A DNA stretch of 64,000 nt from Lysobacter sp. M2-1 (GCF_022662495.1 NZ_JAKPBU010000002.1:1-64000); one strand, 5' to 3'; counted from the stretch's first letter, positions 21,144 to 31,786 are shown. Numbers and translations are program-made. The notes: a model not told the origin generated them from the sequence alone.

Positions 21144-21971
21144 ATGCCATTGATGAAATTCAAGCCTACGTCCCCCGGCCGCCGCAGCGCGGTCCGGGTG
21201 GTCACGCCCGACCTGCACAAGGGCGCGCCGCACGCGGCCCTGGTCGAGAAGCAGGGCAAGACCGGTGGCCGCAACCACCACGGCCGGATCACCACCCGAC
21301 ATATCGGCGGCGGCCACAAGCAGCATTACCGCCTGATCGACTTCAAGCGCGACAAGGAGAACATTCCGGCGCGCGTCGAGCGGATCGAATACGACCCCAA
21401 CCGCACCGCTCATATCGCGCTGCTTTGCTACGTCGACGGCGAGCGCCGCTACATCATCGCGCCCAAGGGCCTGAAGGCCGGCGATCAGGTGATCGCGGGC
21501 AGCAGCGCCCCGATCAAGGCAGGCAACACCCTGCCGCTGCGCAACATTCCGGTCGGTTCCACCGTGCACTGCATCGAGATGAAGCCCGGCAAGGGCGCAC
21601 AGCTCGCGCGTGCGGCCGGTGCCGGCGTGCAGCTGATCGCGCGCGAGGGCGTTTACGCCACGCTGCGTCTGCGCTCCGGTGAGATGCGCCGCGTTCCGGC
21701 TGAGTGCCGCGCCACCATCGGCGAAGTCGGCAATGTCGAGCACAACTTGGAAAAGCTGGGCAAGGCAGGCGCGAAGCGCTGGCGCGGCATCAAGCCGACC
21801 GTGCGCGGCGCGGCCATGAACCCGGTCGACCACCCGCACGGCGGCGGCGAGGCCAAGGCCGGGCAGGGCAATCCGCACCCGGTCACCCCGTGGGGCGTTC
21901 CGACCAAGGGTTACAAGACCCGCAAGAACAAGCGCACCCAGCAGTTCATCGTGCGCGACCGCAGGAGCTAA
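21144..21971 (+). CDS. rplB: 50S ribosomal protein L2
   Basis: L2 is required for subunit joining and peptidyl-transferase activity. The 275-residue protein contains [20 protein letters not shown] and the essential histidine region [18 protein letters not shown] near residues 225-240. The length is normal. rpsS follows after 5 bp. Confidence 0.99.
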   Translation: MPLMKFKPTSPGRRSAVRVVTPDLHKGAPHAALVEKQGKTGGRNHHGRITTRHIGGGHKQHYRLIDFKRDKENIPARVERIEYDPNRTAHIALLCYVDGERRYIIAPKGLKAGDQVIAGSSAPIKAGNTLPLRNIPVGSTVHCIEMKPGKGAQLARAAGAGVQLIAREGVYATLRLRSGEMRRVPAECRATIGEVGNVEHNLEKLGKAGAKRWRGIKPTVRGAAMNPVDHPHGGGEAKAGQGNPHPVTPWGVPTKGYKTRKNKRTQQFIVRDRRS

Positions 21972-21976
21972 CCGGC

Positions 21977-22246
21977 ATGGCACGTTCACTCAAGAAGGGC
22001 CCGTTCGTCGACCACCACCTGATCAAGAAGGTGGAGTCCGCGGGCAACACCAAGAAGCCGATCAAGACCTGGTCGCGCCGTTCGATGGTCATGCCGGAAA
22101 TGGTCGGCTTCACCATCGCCATCCACAACGGCAAGAACCACGTGCCCGTGCTGGTCAACGAGAACATGGTCGGGCACAAGCTCGGCGAATTTGCGCTGAC
22201 CCGTACGTTCAAGGGCCACGGCGGCGACAAGAAGGCCGGGAAGTAA
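21977..22246 (+). CDS. rpsS: 30S ribosomal protein S19
   Basis: S19 is a 30S head protein that contacts S13 and 23S rRNA. The 89-residue protein begins [15 protein letters not shown]. It has the signature [20 protein letters not shown] and a basic tail. The ATG at 21977 gives the family start; the frame is open further upstream inside rplB. Confidence 0.99.
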   Translation: MARSLKKGPFVDHHLIKKVESAGNTKKPIKTWSRRSMVMPEMVGFTIAIHNGKNHVPVLVNENMVGHKLGEFALTRTFKGHGGDKKAGK

Positions 22247-22256
22247 GGAGATGACC

Positions 22257-22592
22257 ATGGAAGCCAAGGCAATCCTGCGCACCGCGCGCATCTCCCCGCA
22301 GAAGGCCCGCCTGGTCGCCGACCAGGTGCGCGGGCTGTCGGCCGAGCGCGCCGTCAACCTGCTGCGGTTCTCGGACAAGAAAGCCGCGCACATGATCCGC
22401 AAGGTCGTGGAGTCGGCGATCGCCAATGCCGAGAACAACCAGGGCGCCGACGTCGACGAGCTGAAGGTCAAGACCATCATGGTCGACGAAGGTCCCACGC
22501 TGAAGCGTTTCATGGCCCGCGCCAAGGGTCGCGGTACGCGCATTCTCAAGCGCACCAGCCACATCACCGTGGTCGTGGGCGAGGGCAAGTAA
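22257..22592 (+). CDS. rplV: 50S ribosomal protein L22
   Basis: L22 lines the exit tunnel near the macrolide site. The 111-residue version begins [18 protein letters not shown]. An ATG two codons upstream (22251) directly abuts AAGGAG, while the ATG at 22257 is spaced 6 nt from it, so I prefer the latter. The hairpin loop [12 protein letters not shown] is intact. Confidence 0.95.
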   Translation: MEAKAILRTARISPQKARLVADQVRGLSAERAVNLLRFSDKKAAHMIRKVVESAIANAENNQGADVDELKVKTIMVDEGPTLKRFMARAKGRGTRILKRTSHITVVVGEGK

Positions 22593-22594
22593 TC

Positions 22595-23341
22595 ATGGGT
22601 CATAAAGTTCATCCGACCGGCATCCGCCTGGGCATTTCCAAGGACTGGAATTCCAAGTGGTATGCCAACAAGAAGCAGTACGCCGGTTTCCTGGCCGCCG
22701 ACCTGCGCGTGCGCGAGATGCTGCGCAAGCGCCTGGCGCAGGCGGGCATCAGCAAGATCCTGATCGAGCGTCCGGCCAACAACGCGCGCGTCACAATCCA
22801 CACCGCCCGTCCGGGCGTGGTGATCGGCAAGCGTGGCGAGGACATCGAGAAGCTGCGCAAGGACGTGAGCGACCTGATGGGCGTCCCGGCGCACATCAAC
22901 GTGACCGAAGTGCGCAAGCCTGAGCTCGACGCGCAGCTGGTCGCCGAGTCGATCGCGCAGCAGCTCGAGCGCCGCATCATGTTCCGTCGCGCGATGAAGC
23001 GCGCCGTCGGCAATGCGATGCGCCTGGGCGCGCTGGGCATCAAGGTGAACGTGGCCGGCCGCCTGAACGGCGCCGAGATCGCGCGTTCGGAGTGGTACCG
23101 CGAAGGCCGGGTGCCGCTGCATACCCTGCGCGCCGACGTGGATTACGGCTTTGCCGAAGCCAAGACCACCTACGGGATCATCGGTATCAAGGTCTGGATC
23201 TACAAGGGCGAAATCTTCGATTTCAGCCAGGTCGGCCAGGAGAAGCAGGACGACACGCCGTCGCGCGGCGACCGTCCGGACCGTGGCGATCGCGAGCGTC
23301 CGCGTGGACCGCGCCGCGACCGTGGTGAGGCGAGGGAGTAA
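22595..23341 (+). CDS. rpsC: 30S ribosomal protein S3
   Basis: S3 forms part of the mRNA entry channel and helicase. The 248-residue protein has the KH-domain motif [17 protein letters not shown] and the C-terminal domain [21 protein letters not shown] charged Arg/Asp/Gly-rich tail of about 30 residues extends beyond the E. coli length. rplP follows 3 bp later. Confidence 0.99.
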   Translation: MGHKVHPTGIRLGISKDWNSKWYANKKQYAGFLAADLRVREMLRKRLAQAGISKILIERPANNARVTIHTARPGVVIGKRGEDIEKLRKDVSDLMGVPAHINVTEVRKPELDAQLVAESIAQQLERRIMFRRAMKRAVGNAMRLGALGIKVNVAGRLNGAEIARSEWYREGRVPLHTLRADVDYGFAEAKTTYGIIGIKVWIYKGEIFDFSQVGQEKQDDTPSRGDRPDRGDRERPRGPRRDRGEARE

Positions 23342-23344
23342 ACC

Positions 23345-23758
23345 ATGCTGCAACCCAAGCGAACCAAATTCCGCAAGATGCACAAGGGCCGCAACGATGG
23401 CCTGTCATGGAGCGGCAACGCCGTCAGCTTCGGCGAGTACGGGCTCAAGGCTACGGCCACCGGCCAGCTGACTTCGCGCCAGATCGAGGCCGCGCGCCGG
23501 TCGATCAGCCGTTACGTCAAGCGCGGCGGCAAGATGTGGATCCGCGTGTTCCCGGACAAGCCGATCACCAAGAAGCCGATCGAGGTCCGGATGGGCTCGG
23601 GCAAGGGCAACGTCGAGTACTGGGTCGCGCAGATCCAGCCCGGCCGGATGATCTACGAGATCGAGGGCGTCGACGAAGCCACTGCACGCGAGGCTTTCCG
23701 CCTGGCCGCAGCCAAGCTGTCGGTCACCACCACTTTCGTGACCCGGACGGTGCGCTGA
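23345..23758 (+). CDS. rplP: 50S ribosomal protein L16
   Basis: L16 is a late-assembly protein near the A-site tRNA elbow. The 137-residue protein begins [17 protein letters not shown] and has [19 protein letters not shown], including the arginine hydroxylated in E. coli. Its TGA overlaps the rpmC ATG by one base. Confidence 0.99.
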   Translation: MLQPKRTKFRKMHKGRNDGLSWSGNAVSFGEYGLKATATGQLTSRQIEAARRSISRYVKRGGKMWIRVFPDKPITKKPIEVRMGSGKGNVEYWVAQIQPGRMIYEIEGVDEATAREAFRLAAAKLSVTTTFVTRTVR

Positions 23759-23949
23759 TGGAACTCAAGCAACTCAAGAGCAAGTCGGCCGACGAGCTCA
23801 AGGCCCACCTACTGGACCTGCAGAAGGAACAGTTCTCGCTGCGCATGCAGAAGGCCACAGGCCAGCTGGCCAAGACCCACGACGTCCGCCGGGTGCGCCG
23901 CGAAATCGCGCGCGTCAACTCGCTGATCGGCGCGGCGACGAAGAAGTAA
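23758..23949 (+). CDS. rpmC: 50S ribosomal protein L29
   Basis: L29 is a small helical protein at the tunnel exit beside L23. It is 63 residues long, [18 protein letters not shown], with the conserved [14 protein letters not shown] helix. It overlaps rplP by one base (ATGA-type overlap), so it is translationally coupled. Confidence 0.97.
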   Translation: MELKQLKSKSADELKAHLLDLQKEQFSLRMQKATGQLAKTHDVRRVRREIARVNSLIGAATKK

Positions 23950-23958
23950 GGACCGGAC

Positions 23959-24225
23959 ATGACCGACAACAACGCAAAGAAGCTGCACACGGTCGAAGGC
24001 CGCGTGGTCAGCAACAAGATGGACAAGACGGTGACGGTCCTGGTGGAGCGCCAGGTCAAGCACGCGCTGTACGGCAAGTACATCCGCCGCTCGACCAAGC
24101 TGCACGCGCACGACGCCGGCAACGTCTGCCAGATGGGCGACACGGTCCGCGTGGCCGAATGCGCGCCGATCTCCAAGACCAAGAACTGGCGCGTGGTCGA
24201 AGTGCTCGCGCACGCGGCCGAATAA
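23959..24225 (+). CDS. rpsQ: 30S ribosomal protein S17
   Basis: S17 is a primary 16S rRNA-binding protein with an OB fold. The 88-residue protein contains [20 protein letters not shown] and ends near KNWRVVEVL. It is the last gene of the S10 group; rplN follows after 13 bp without an obvious terminator, so S10 and spc may be read through. Confidence 0.98.
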   Translation: MTDNNAKKLHTVEGRVVSNKMDKTVTVLVERQVKHALYGKYIRRSTKLHAHDAGNVCQMGDTVRVAECAPISKTKNWRVVEVLAHAAE

Positions 24226-24238
24226 GGGAGGCTGAGCG

Positions 24239-24607
24239 ATGATCCAGATGCAGAGCCACCTCGACGTGGCCGACAATTCCGGTGCAAAGGAAGTGATGTG
24301 CATCAAGGTGCTGGGTGGCTCCAAGCGCCGGTACGCGCACATTGGCGACATCATCAAGGTGTCGATCAAGGATGCGATTCCGCGCGGCAAGGTCAAGAAG
24401 GGCGAGGTCTACGACGCCGTGGTGGTCCGCACCCGCAAGGGCGTGCGCCGTGCCGACGGTTCGCTGATCCGCTTCGACGGCAACGCCGCCGTGCTGCTCA
24501 ACAACAAGCACGAGCCGATCGGCACGCGCATCTTCGGGCCTGTGACCCGCGAGCTGCGCTCCGAGAAGTTCATGAAGATCGTCTCGCTCGCACCCGAAGT
24601 GCTGTGA
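24239..24607 (+). CDS. rplN: 50S ribosomal protein L14
   Basis: L14 forms inter-subunit bridges and is the target of the silencing factor RsfS. The 122-residue protein begins [18 protein letters not shown] and has [16 protein letters not shown]. The length matches the family exactly. It is the first gene of the spc group. Confidence 0.99.
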   Translation: MIQMQSHLDVADNSGAKEVMCIKVLGGSKRRYAHIGDIIKVSIKDAIPRGKVKKGEVYDAVVVRTRKGVRRADGSLIRFDGNAAVLLNNKHEPIGTRIFGPVTRELRSEKFMKIVSLAPEVL

Positions 24608-24622
24608 GCGGAGGACAACACA

Positions 24623-24934
24623 ATGGCTAATCGAATCAAGAAGGGCGACACGGTCGTCGTGATCGCCGGCAAGGACAAGGGCAAGCAGGGCGAGGTGGTG
24701 CGCGTGGCCGGCGACAAGGTCGTCGTGTCCAACATCAACATCGTCAAGCGCCACACCAAGCCGAACCCGCAGGCCGGCCAGGCCGGCGGCGTGATCGAGC
24801 GCGAGGCGCCGATCCATATTTCCAACGTGATGCCGTTCAACCCTGCCACCGGCAAGGGTGGGCGCGTCGCCACCAAGGTGCTGGAGGATGGACGCCGTCT
24901 GCGCGTGTTCCGCTCCAGCGGCGAGGCTATCTGA
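24623..24934 (+). CDS. rplX: 50S ribosomal protein L24
   Basis: L24 initiates 50S assembly and sits at the tunnel exit. The 103-residue protein has the N-terminal KOW motif [20 protein letters not shown]. rplE starts 1 bp after its stop codon. Confidence 0.98.
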   Translation: MANRIKKGDTVVVIAGKDKGKQGEVVRVAGDKVVVSNINIVKRHTKPNPQAGQAGGVIEREAPIHISNVMPFNPATGKGGRVATKVLEDGRRLRVFRSSGEAI

Positions 24935-24935
24935 C

Positions 24936-25478
24936 ATGTCTACCCGTCTCGAAAAGTTCTACAAGGAAGAGGTCGTGCCGAAGCTGATGCAGCAGTTCGG
25001 CTACACCAATCCGATGCAGGTGCCGCGGCTGACCAAGATCACGCTGAACATGGGCGTGGGCGAGGCGGCGGCCAACAAGAAGGTGCTGGAGAACGCGGTG
25101 GCCGACATGGCCAAGATCGCGGGCCAGAAGCCGCAGATCACCAAGACCCGCGTTTCGGTGGCGAGCTTCAAGATCCGCGACGGTTGGCCGATCGGCGCCA
25201 AGGTGACCCTGCGCCGGTCGAAGATGTACGAGTTCCTGGACCGCCTGGTCAACGTCTCGTTGCCGCGCGTGCGCGACTTCCGTGGCGTGTCCGGCCGTTC
25301 GTTCGACGGCCGCGGCAACTACAACATGGGCGTGAAGGAACAGATCATCTTCCCGGAGATCGACTTCGACCAGGTCGATGCGATCCGCGGCATGGATATC
25401 GCCATCACCACTACCGCCAAGACCGACGCCGAAGCCAAGGCGCTGCTCGAAGCGTTCCGCTTCCCGTTCCGCAACTGA
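24936..25478 (+). CDS. rplE: 50S ribosomal protein L5
   Basis: L5 binds 5S rRNA with L18 and L25 and contacts P-site tRNA. The 180-residue protein starts [17 protein letters not shown] and carries [20 protein letters not shown] and [20 protein letters not shown]. The frame extends upstream into rplX; the ATG at 24936 gives the family start. Confidence 0.98.
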   Translation: MSTRLEKFYKEEVVPKLMQQFGYTNPMQVPRLTKITLNMGVGEAAANKKVLENAVADMAKIAGQKPQITKTRVSVASFKIRDGWPIGAKVTLRRSKMYEFLDRLVNVSLPRVRDFRGVSGRSFDGRGNYNMGVKEQIIFPEIDFDQVDAIRGMDIAITTTAKTDAEAKALLEAFRFPFRN

Positions 25479-25495
25479 TACTCGAGGATTGACAC

Positions 25496-25801
25496 ATGGC
25501 TAAGACTTCAATGGTCAACCGCGAGGTCAAGCGCGCCAAGCTGGTCAAGCAGCACGGCGCCAAGCGCGAAGCGCTGAAGAAGGTCATCAGCAGCACCACC
25601 GCCTCCTACGAGGAGAAGATGGAAGCGGCGACCAAGCTGCAGAAGCTGCCGCGCGACTCTTCGCCCTCGCGCAAGACCAATCGTTGCGCCCTGACCGGCC
25701 GTCCGCGCGGGGTGTACAGCAAGTTCGGCCTGGGCCGCAACAAGCTGCGCGAAGCCACCATGCGCGGCGACGTGCCTGGCCTGCGCAAGGCCTCCTGGTA
25801 A
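25496..25801 (+). CDS. rpsN: 30S ribosomal protein S14 (zinc-free form)
   Basis: S14 helps assemble the 30S head. The 101-residue, long (C-) type lacks the CxxC zinc pairs. It begins [17 protein letters not shown] and ends with [20 protein letters not shown] and LRKASW. The length is typical for proteobacteria. Confidence 0.98.
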   Translation: MAKTSMVNREVKRAKLVKQHGAKREALKKVISSTTASYEEKMEAATKLQKLPRDSSPSRKTNRCALTGRPRGVYSKFGLGRNKLREATMRGDVPGLRKASW

Positions 25802-25861
25802 TCGTTTCCCAACTCCAGATTTCGCGAAAGCGGATATCGGTGCACTCAAAAGGCAATCTCA

Positions 25862-26257
25862 ATGAGCATGACTGATCCCATCGCCGACATGCTGGTCCGC
25901 ATCAGGAATGCGGCCGCTGTGGGCAAGCCGACGGTGAAAATGCCCTCGTCCAAGACCAAGGTGGCCATCGCCAAGGTCCTCAAGGAAGAAGGCTATATCG
26001 GCGAGTTCCGCGTGACCGAGAACGGCGCCAAGGCCGAACTCGAGATCGTGTTGAAGTACTACGAAGGCCGGCCGGTGATCGAGCGCCTGCAGCGCGTGTC
26101 GCGCTCGGGCCTGCGCAATTACCGCGGCAAGGACGAACTGCCCAAGGTCCTCGGAGGCCTGGGCGTCGCCATCATTTCCACATCCAAGGGCATCATGACC
26201 GACTCGCAGGCACGCCACGAAGGCGTCGGCGGCGAGGTCCTGTGCTTCGTGGCCTAA
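25862..26257 (+). CDS. rpsH: 30S ribosomal protein S8
   Basis: S8 binds the 16S central domain and in E. coli represses the spc operon at rplE. The 131-residue protein begins [20 protein letters not shown] and has the C-terminal signature [20 protein letters not shown]. It sits between rpsN (60-bp gap) and rplF (12-bp gap). Confidence 0.99.
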   Translation: MSMTDPIADMLVRIRNAAAVGKPTVKMPSSKTKVAIAKVLKEEGYIGEFRVTENGAKAELEIVLKYYEGRPVIERLQRVSRSGLRNYRGKDELPKVLGGLGVAIISTSKGIMTDSQARHEGVGGEVLCFVA

Positions 26258-26269
26258 GGGAGAACCGCC

Positions 26270-26797
26270 ATGTCCCGTGTCGCCAAGAAGCCCGTCGTCC
26301 TGCCCAAGGGCGTCGAGTTCAATGCACAGTCCGGCAACCTGAGCGTCAAGGGCCCGAAGGGCACCCTGTCGATTCCCCTGCCGGAAGGCGTCGATGTCAA
26401 GGTCGAGGACGGCAACCTGCAGTTTTCGGCCAATGACGAGAGCAAGATCCCGCTTGCCGGAACCATGCGCGCCATCCTGGCCAACATGGCCCAGGGCGTG
26501 TCCGCCGGTTTCGAGCGCAAGCTCGAGCTGGTCGGCGTGGGTTACCGCGCCGCCATGCAGGGCAAGGATCTGAACCTGTCGCTGGGCTTCTCGCACCCGG
26601 TGCTGTTCAAGACCCCGGACGGCATCACCATCGTCACCCCGACCCAGACCGAGATCGTGGTCAGCGGCACCGACAAGCAGCGCGTCGGCGAAGTCGCCGC
26701 CAAGATCCGCGGCTTCCGCCCGCCGGAGCCGTACAAGGGCAAAGGCGTGAAGTACTCCGACGAAGTCATCATCCGCAAGGAAGCCAAGAAGGCATAA
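26270..26797 (+). CDS. rplF: 50S ribosomal protein L6
   Basis: L6 is located near the sarcin-ricin loop. The 175-residue protein has two homologous halves and the C-terminal signature [15 protein letters not shown]. The length matches the family. Confidence 0.98.
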   Translation: MSRVAKKPVVLPKGVEFNAQSGNLSVKGPKGTLSIPLPEGVDVKVEDGNLQFSANDESKIPLAGTMRAILANMAQGVSAGFERKLELVGVGYRAAMQGKDLNLSLGFSHPVLFKTPDGITIVTPTQTEIVVSGTDKQRVGEVAAKIRGFRPPEPYKGKGVKYSDEVIIRKEAKKA

Positions 26798-26851
26798 GGC
26801 GCTCCCTATACGGGGATGCTCCACGTCGATCCGCTTCCAGAGAGAACCGCA

Positions 26852-27205
26852 ATGGACAAGAAATCCGCCCGTCTCCGCCGCGCCAAGTCGACCCGCGCGC
26901 GCATCCGCACCCTCGGCGTGCCGCGCCTGTCGGTGCTGCGCACCGGCCAGCACGTATACGCGCAGCTGTTCAGCGCCGATGGCTCCAAGGTCCTAGCCGC
27001 GGCCAGCACCACCCAGGCCGACGTGCGCGAAGGCCTGAAGAGCGGCAAGAACACCGAAGCGGCCGCCAGGGTCGGTCGCGCGATCGCCGAAAGGGCCAAG
27101 GCCGTCGGTATCGACACCATCGCCTTCGATCGCTCGGGCTACCGTTACCACGGCCGCATCAAGGCCCTGGCCGACGCCGCCCGCGAGGCCGGACTGCAGT
27201 TCTGA
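26852..27205 (+). CDS. rplR: 50S ribosomal protein L18
   Basis: L18 binds 5S rRNA with L5. The 117-residue protein starts [20 protein letters not shown] and ends [16 protein letters not shown]. The upstream in-frame ATG at 26816 was rejected because it adds 12 non-homologous residues; AGAGAGAACC precedes the chosen ATG. Confidence 0.97.
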   Translation: MDKKSARLRRAKSTRARIRTLGVPRLSVLRTGQHVYAQLFSADGSKVLAAASTTQADVREGLKSGKNTEAAARVGRAIAERAKAVGIDTIAFDRSGYRYHGRIKALADAAREAGLQF

Positions 27206-27210
27206 CGTTG

Positions 27211-27267
27211 AAGGCGTGGGGCATCGTCCCCATGCCTTTGGTTCGCTCGCCGATGCGAGATGCATCG
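27211..27267 (+). promoter_or_regulatory. Tandem hairpins between rplR and rpsE
   Basis: Two stem-loops follow rplR. The first has 11-bp arms AAGGCGTGGGG (27211-27221) and CCCCATGCCTT (27228-27238) with one G-T pair. The second pairs CGATGC (27251-27256) with GCATCG (27262-27267). The first is followed only by TTGG, so strong termination is not expected. They may attenuate or protect the spc mRNA. Confidence 0.5.
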
Positions 27268-27365
27268 GACGCCCTGGCCGGTTGCGGTCCTGGCGGAACA
27301 CCCGCGACATCTCACAACCATAAGCGGCCACGCCGCAAATTCCTTCAAACCAAAGAGACACTGCA

Positions 27366-27908
27366 ATGGCAGAACCACGTGAATCCCGCGGCCGCGACCG
27401 CCGCGACCGGGAAGAAGTCGACGACGGCATGATCGAGAAGCTGGTCGCGGTCAACCGCGTCAGCAAGACCGTCAAGGGCGGCCGCCAGTTCACCTTCACC
27501 GCGCTGACCGTGGTCGGCGATGGCGACGGCAAGGTCGGCTTCGGTTACGGCAAGGCGCGCGAAGTGCCGGTCGCAATCCAGAAGTCGATGGAATACGCGC
27601 GCAAGAACATGTCCAAGGTCGAACTGAACAACGGCACGCTCTGGCACCAGGTCAAGGCCGGCCACGGCGCTGCCCGGGTGTTCATGCAGCCGGCTTCGGA
27701 AGGTACCGGCGTGATCGCCGGCGGCGCGATGCGCGCCGTGCTCGAGGCGGTTGGCGTGAAGAACGTGCTGGCCAAGGCGGTCGGTTCGCGCAACCCGATC
27801 AACCTCGTGCGCGCCACCGTGAAGGGTCTGGAAGCCATGCATTCGCCCGGCAAGATCGCGGCCAAGCGCGGCAAGAAGCTCGAGGAGATCCTCCATGTCC
27901 ACAGCTGA
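27366..27908 (+). CDS. rpsE: 30S ribosomal protein S5
   Basis: S5 affects decoding accuracy and mRNA unwinding. The 180-residue protein has a polar N-terminal extension ([20 protein letters not shown]) before the S5 domain [19 protein letters not shown] and the signature GRNPINLV-type stretch [15 protein letters not shown]. It overlaps rpmD by 14 bp, so the two are translationally coupled. Confidence 0.98.
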   Translation: MAEPRESRGRDRRDREEVDDGMIEKLVAVNRVSKTVKGGRQFTFTALTVVGDGDGKVGFGYGKAREVPVAIQKSMEYARKNMSKVELNNGTLWHQVKAGHGAARVFMQPASEGTGVIAGGAMRAVLEAVGVKNVLAKAVGSRNPINLVRATVKGLEAMHSPGKIAAKRGKKLEEILHVHS

Positions 27909-28089
27909 CAACAACGGCACCGTCAAGGTGCGTCTGGTCAAGGGTCTGCGCGGCACCCAGGCCAAGCACCGCCTGTCGGTGAAGGCGCTGGGCCTGAGCA
28001 AGTTGAACGACGTGCGCGAGCTGAAGGACAGCCCGCAGGTGCGCGGCCTGATCAACAAGGTGCATTACCTGGTGCGGGTCGAGGAGTAA
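27895..28089 (+). CDS. rpmD: 50S ribosomal protein L30
   Basis: This small 50S protein is 64 residues long, [20 protein letters not shown], ending [16 protein letters not shown]. The ATG lies inside the end of rpsE (14-bp overlap) and the product matches the family length and fold. Confidence 0.96.
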   Translation: MSTADNNGTVKVRLVKGLRGTQAKHRLSVKALGLSKLNDVRELKDSPQVRGLINKVHYLVRVEE

Positions 28090-28093
28090 TCAA

Positions 28094-28531
28094 ATGAAGC
28101 TCAATACACTCAAGCCTGCCGATGGCGCGCGCGAAGAGCGCAAGCGCGTCGGTCGCGGCATCGGTTCGGGCCTCGGCAAGACCGCAGGCCGCGGCCACAA
28201 GGGTTCGTTCGCGCGCAGCGGCAAGGGCAAGATCAAGGCCGGCTTCGAAGGCGGGCAGCTGCCCATGCAGCGCCGCCTGCCGAAGATCGGCTTCCGCTCG
28301 AAGCTGAGCAAGGACACGGCGGAAGTGCTGCTGTACCAGCTGGACAAGCTCGATGCCGGCGAGATCGATTTCGCCGCGCTGCGCGCCGCCAAGCTCGTGC
28401 CCAGCACCGCCAAGCGTGCCAAGGTGGTCAAGCGGGGTGAGGTCAGCAAGAAGTTCGTGCTCAAGGGCATCACCGCCACGGCCGGCGCCAAGGCGGCGAT
28501 CGAAGCGGCCGGCGGCAGCCTGGCGGAGTGA
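28094..28531 (+). CDS. rplO: 50S ribosomal protein L15
   Basis: L15 is a mid-assembly 50S protein. The 145-residue protein begins [20 protein letters not shown] and contains [20 protein letters not shown], the basic glycine-rich extension that penetrates the rRNA. secY starts 3 bp downstream. Confidence 0.98.
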   Translation: MKLNTLKPADGAREERKRVGRGIGSGLGKTAGRGHKGSFARSGKGKIKAGFEGGQLPMQRRLPKIGFRSKLSKDTAEVLLYQLDKLDAGEIDFAALRAAKLVPSTAKRAKVVKRGEVSKKFVLKGITATAGAKAAIEAAGGSLAE

Positions 28532-28534
28532 CGC

Positions 28535-29890
28535 ATGTCGCGAAGCGCTAACGCGATGGCCGGACTGGCCGGCGCCGGCAAGTTCACCGAACTTCGCCAG
28601 CGCCTGCTGTTCGTGGTCGGTGCGCTGATCGTCTACCGCATCGGCTGCTATATCCCGGTACCGGGCGTCAATCCCGAGGCGATGCTCCAGCTGATGGAGG
28701 CGCAGGAAGGCACCATCGTGGACATGTTCAACATGTTCTCGGGCGGCGCGCTGTCGCGATTCAGCCTGTTCGCGCTGAACGTGGTGCCCTACATCTCGGC
28801 GTCGATCATCGTCCAGCTGCTGGTGCAGATCGTGCCCAGCCTGAAGGCCATCCAGAAGGAAGGCGAGTCGGGCCGGCGCAGGATCACCCAGTGGTCGCGC
28901 ATCGGCGCGATCCCGCTGGCGGTGTTCCAGGCAGCCGGCATCGCGGTGGCGCTGCAGAATTCCGGCGCCAGCAACGGCATCCCCGTGGTGTACTCGCCGG
29001 GCATGGGCTTTGTGCTCACCGCGGTGGTGGCGCTTACCGCAGGCACCATGTTCCTGATGTGGCTGGGCGAACAGGTCACCGAGCGCGGCATCGGCAACGG
29101 CGTGTCGCTGATCATCTTCGCCGGCATCGTCGCAGGTCTTCCCGGCGCGGTGCTCGGTACGCTGGAACAGGCGCGCAACGGCGACATGAGCCCACTCGCG
29201 GTGATCGCGATCGTGGCGATCGTGATGGCGTTCACCTATTTCGTGGTGTTCGTCGAACGCGGGCAGCGCCGGATCACGGTGAACTACGCACGCCGCCAGG
29301 GCGGCCGCAACGCGTACATGAACCAGACCTCGTTCCTGCCGCTGAAGCTCAACATGTCGGGCGTGATCCCGGCGATCTTCGCCTCCTCGATCATCATGTT
29401 CCCGGCCACCGCCTCGACTTGGTTCACCCAGGCCGGCTCGGCCACGTGGCTGCAGAAGGTCAGCCAGGCGCTGAATCCTGGCGAGCCGCTACACATGATC
29501 CTGTACGCGGCGCTGATTGCGGGCTTCGCCTTCTTCTACACCGCGCTGGTGTTCAACTCTCAGGAAACCGCCGACAACCTGAAGAAGTCGGGGGCGCTGA
29601 TCCCGGGCATCCGGCCGGGCAAGGCGACCGCGGACTACATCGACGGCGTGCTGACCCGACTGACCGCGGCAGGCGCCGTCTACCTGGTCCTGGTCTGCCT
29701 GCTGCCGGAGTTCATGCGTACGGAACTCGGCACCTCGTTCTACTTCGGCGGAACGTCGCTGCTGATCGTGGTGGTGGTGGTGATGGACTTCATCGCCCAG
29801 ATCCAGGCGCATCTGATGTCGCACCAGTACGAGAGCCTGCTCAAGAAGGCCAACCTGCGCGGCTCGCGGAGCGGGCTGACGGGGCGGTAG
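28535..29890 (+). CDS. secY: Preprotein translocase channel SecY
   Basis: SecY is the central pore of the inner-membrane Sec translocon, partnered by SecE (1466-1849). The 451-residue protein has ten predicted membrane segments, the signature GINPEAM-like region [15 protein letters not shown], the plug-region [20 protein letters not shown], and the cytoplasmic loop [18 protein letters not shown]. Normal length. It is followed by a 410-bp spacer that lacks rpmJ, and by an 8-bp hairpin at 29900-29918. Confidence 0.99.
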   Translation: MSRSANAMAGLAGAGKFTELRQRLLFVVGALIVYRIGCYIPVPGVNPEAMLQLMEAQEGTIVDMFNMFSGGALSRFSLFALNVVPYISASIIVQLLVQIVPSLKAIQKEGESGRRRITQWSRIGAIPLAVFQAAGIAVALQNSGASNGIPVVYSPGMGFVLTAVVALTAGTMFLMWLGEQVTERGIGNGVSLIIFAGIVAGLPGAVLGTLEQARNGDMSPLAVIAIVAIVMAFTYFVVFVERGQRRITVNYARRQGGRNAYMNQTSFLPLKLNMSGVIPAIFASSIIMFPATASTWFTQAGSATWLQKVSQALNPGEPLHMILYAALIAGFAFFYTALVFNSQETADNLKKSGALIPGIRPGKATADYIDGVLTRLTAAGAVYLVLVCLLPEFMRTELGTSFYFGGTSLLIVVVVVMDFIAQIQAHLMSHQYESLLKKANLRGSRSGLTGR

Positions 29891-30300
29891 CACTTTTGGG
29901 GGTGAGCGTGGCTCACCCTGGATGACCGGTATCCCGCGGGCAGGCCCGCCGGACCCGGCAGGTCGCGGTAAGATGGGCGACTAGGAATACCCGGATCCCG
30001 CACCACAGCGGCGGGATCCAAGATGGGCGACTCGTGCGGCGGTCCCGCGCGCGGGTGGTTCCAGGCCAGGGGCGCGCCGGAGTGGCGCGCGCAGGCCGGG
30101 CAGGGCGGAGGCTTCCCCAGAGGGCGCTCCCGTCGTGGCCGGTACAGCCGGGAACCGTCGCCGGAGCATGGGCACACTCCCCATGCCGGGTCCAGCCTTT
30201 CGGGGCTGGGCTTCCAAAGTACCCGGGACTTCAGCTAAAATTGCGAGTTCACTTCGCCGGCCTTGTCAAGGCTGGCGCTCAACCAGTTGGAGATCCGCGC
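29891..30300 (+). other. 410-bp secY-rpsM spacer
   Basis: No gene is seen; in particular there is no rpmJ (L36). The spacer holds a hairpin GGGTGAGC/GCTCACCC (29900-29918), a second GGATCCCGC/GCGGGATCC (29993-30001 and 30011-30019), a duplicated 13-mer AAGATGGGCGACT (29970-29982 and 30020-30032), and a CCAGCC/GGCTGG hairpin (30192-30209). TAAAAT at 30236-30241 could be the -10 of the alpha-operon promoter, but the -35 is poor. Confidence 0.5.
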
Positions 30301-30657
30301 ATGGCGCGTATTGCAGGTGTCAACCTGCCTGCCCAGAAGCACGTCTGGGTCGGGCTGCAAAGCATCTACGGCATCGGCCGTACCCGTTCGAAGCAGCTTT
30401 GCGAGTCGGCGGGCGTGAATGCCTCGACCAAGATCCGCGACCTCTCGGAGCCGGAAGTCGAGCGCCTCCGCGCCGAAGTCGGCAAGTTCACGGTCGAGGG
30501 CGACCTGCGTCGCGAGGTCGGCATCGCCATCAAGCGCCTCATGGACCTGGCCTGCTATCGCGGCCTGCGCCATCGCCGCGGCTTGCCGCTGCGCGGCCAG
30601 CGCACCCGGACCAATGCCCGTACCCGCAAGGGTCCGCGCAAGGCCATCAAGAAGTAA
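30301..30657 (+). CDS. rpsM: 30S ribosomal protein S13
   Basis: S13 forms head-to-50S bridges and contacts P-site tRNA. The 118-residue protein begins [20 protein letters not shown] and has the basic C-terminal signature [20 protein letters not shown]. The frame is open well upstream; the ATG at 30301, after GGAGATCCGC, gives the family start. Confidence 0.99.
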   Translation: MARIAGVNLPAQKHVWVGLQSIYGIGRTRSKQLCESAGVNASTKIRDLSEPEVERLRAEVGKFTVEGDLRREVGIAIKRLMDLACYRGLRHRRGLPLRGQRTRTNARTRKGPRKAIKK

Positions 30658-30669
30658 GGAACCCTAGCC

Positions 30670-31062
30670 ATGGCCAAGCCGGCAGCTGCCAAAACGAAGA
30701 AGAAGATCAAGCGCGTCGTCACCGACGGCGTCGCCCACGTCCATGCTTCGTTCAACAACACCATCATCACCATCACCGATCGCCAGGGCAACGCGTTGTC
30801 GTGGGCGACGTCGGGCGGCGCGGGTTTCCGCGGTTCGCGCAAGTCGACCCCGTTCGCCGCCCAGGTGGCCGCCGAAAAGGCGGGCAAGGCGGCGCTCGAC
30901 TACGGCGTGAAGTCGCTGGAAGTGCGCATCAAGGGCCCGGGTCCGGGCCGTGAATCGGCCGTGCGTTCGCTCAACAACGTCGGCTACAAGATCACCAACA
31001 TCATCGACGTGACGCCCATCCCGCACAACGGGTGCCGTCCGCCGAAGAAGCGTCGCGTCTAA
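30670..31062 (+). CDS. rpsK: 30S ribosomal protein S11
   Basis: S11 forms the 30S platform near the mRNA exit. The 130-residue protein contains [18 protein letters not shown] and ends with [13 protein letters not shown]. It lies 12 bp after rpsM and 15 bp before rpsD. Confidence 0.99.
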   Translation: MAKPAAAKTKKKIKRVVTDGVAHVHASFNNTIITITDRQGNALSWATSGGAGFRGSRKSTPFAAQVAAEKAGKAALDYGVKSLEVRIKGPGPGRESAVRSLNNVGYKITNIIDVTPIPHNGCRPPKKRRV

Positions 31063-31077
31063 GGGAGCGATCAGACA

Positions 31078-31713
31078 ATGGCTCGTTATATCGGTCCCAC
31101 CTGCAAGCTCGCGCGTCGCGAAGGCGCAGACCTTTCCCTGAAGTCGCCGAACCGCGCGCTCGACTCGAAGTGCAAGCTGGAGCAGAAGCCCGGCCAGCAC
31201 GGCGCCGGCACCGGCGCGCGTCGCAGCAAGCTGTCCGACTACGCCACCCAGCTGCGCGAGAAGCAGAAGGTCAAGCGCATCTACGGCCTGCTCGAGCGGC
31301 AGTTCCGCAACTATTACAAGAAGGCCAGCAATCGCAAGGGCAACACCGGCGAGAACCTGCTGCAGATGCTGGAAACCCGTCTCGACAACGTCGTCTACCG
31401 CATGGGCTTTGCGGTGACCCGGCCGGCCGCGCGCCAGCTGGTGTCGCACCGTGGCGTCACCGTCAACGGCAAGCCGGTCAACCTGCCGTCGTACGCGGTC
31501 AAGGCCGGCGACGCGATCGCGCTGTCCGAGCGCGCGCAGAAGCAGCTGCGCGTGCAGGAAGCGCTGGCCGTGTTCGGTCAGATGGACCTGTCGCCGTCGT
31601 GGGTGGAAGTCGATTCCAAGAAGTTCGAAGGCGTATTCAAGGCCGTGCCGGATCGCGCCGACCTGCCCAGTGACATCAACGAGGCGCTGATCGTCGAGTT
31701 GTACTCGAAGTAA
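31078..31713 (+). CDS. rpsD: 30S ribosomal protein S4
   Basis: S4 starts 30S assembly and in E. coli represses the alpha operon. The 211-residue protein begins [20 protein letters not shown] and has the S4 RNA-binding domain [20 protein letters not shown] plus [14 protein letters not shown]. It has two cysteines near the N-terminus, not a full zinc-binding set. Tandem hairpins follow. Confidence 0.99.
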   Translation: MARYIGPTCKLARREGADLSLKSPNRALDSKCKLEQKPGQHGAGTGARRSKLSDYATQLREKQKVKRIYGLLERQFRNYYKKASNRKGNTGENLLQMLETRLDNVVYRMGFAVTRPAARQLVSHRGVTVNGKPVNLPSYAVKAGDAIALSERAQKQLRVQEALAVFGQMDLSPSWVEVDSKKFEGVFKAVPDRADLPSDINEALIVELYSK

Positions 31714-31744
31714 GACAAAGCCGGGAGCCTTGCTTCCGCATCTG

Positions 31745-31786
31745 GCCGATGCCATGGGCATCGGCTGCTCCTTCGGGTGAAGGAGC
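31745..31786 (+). promoter_or_regulatory. Tandem hairpins between rpsD and rpoA
   Basis: A perfect 9-bp stem GCCGATGCC/GGCATCGGC (31745-31753 and 31757-31765) with an ATG loop is followed by GCTCCTTC/GAAGGAGC (31767-31774 and 31779-31786). There is no T-run. They resemble the doublet between rplR and rpsE in layout and may tune rpoA output or RNA processing. Confidence 0.55.

Noticed and set aside
29891-30300. A small gene for L36 (rpmJ)
   Set aside because: No frame has the MKV/RxSVK opening or the zinc-binding or C- pattern of L36.
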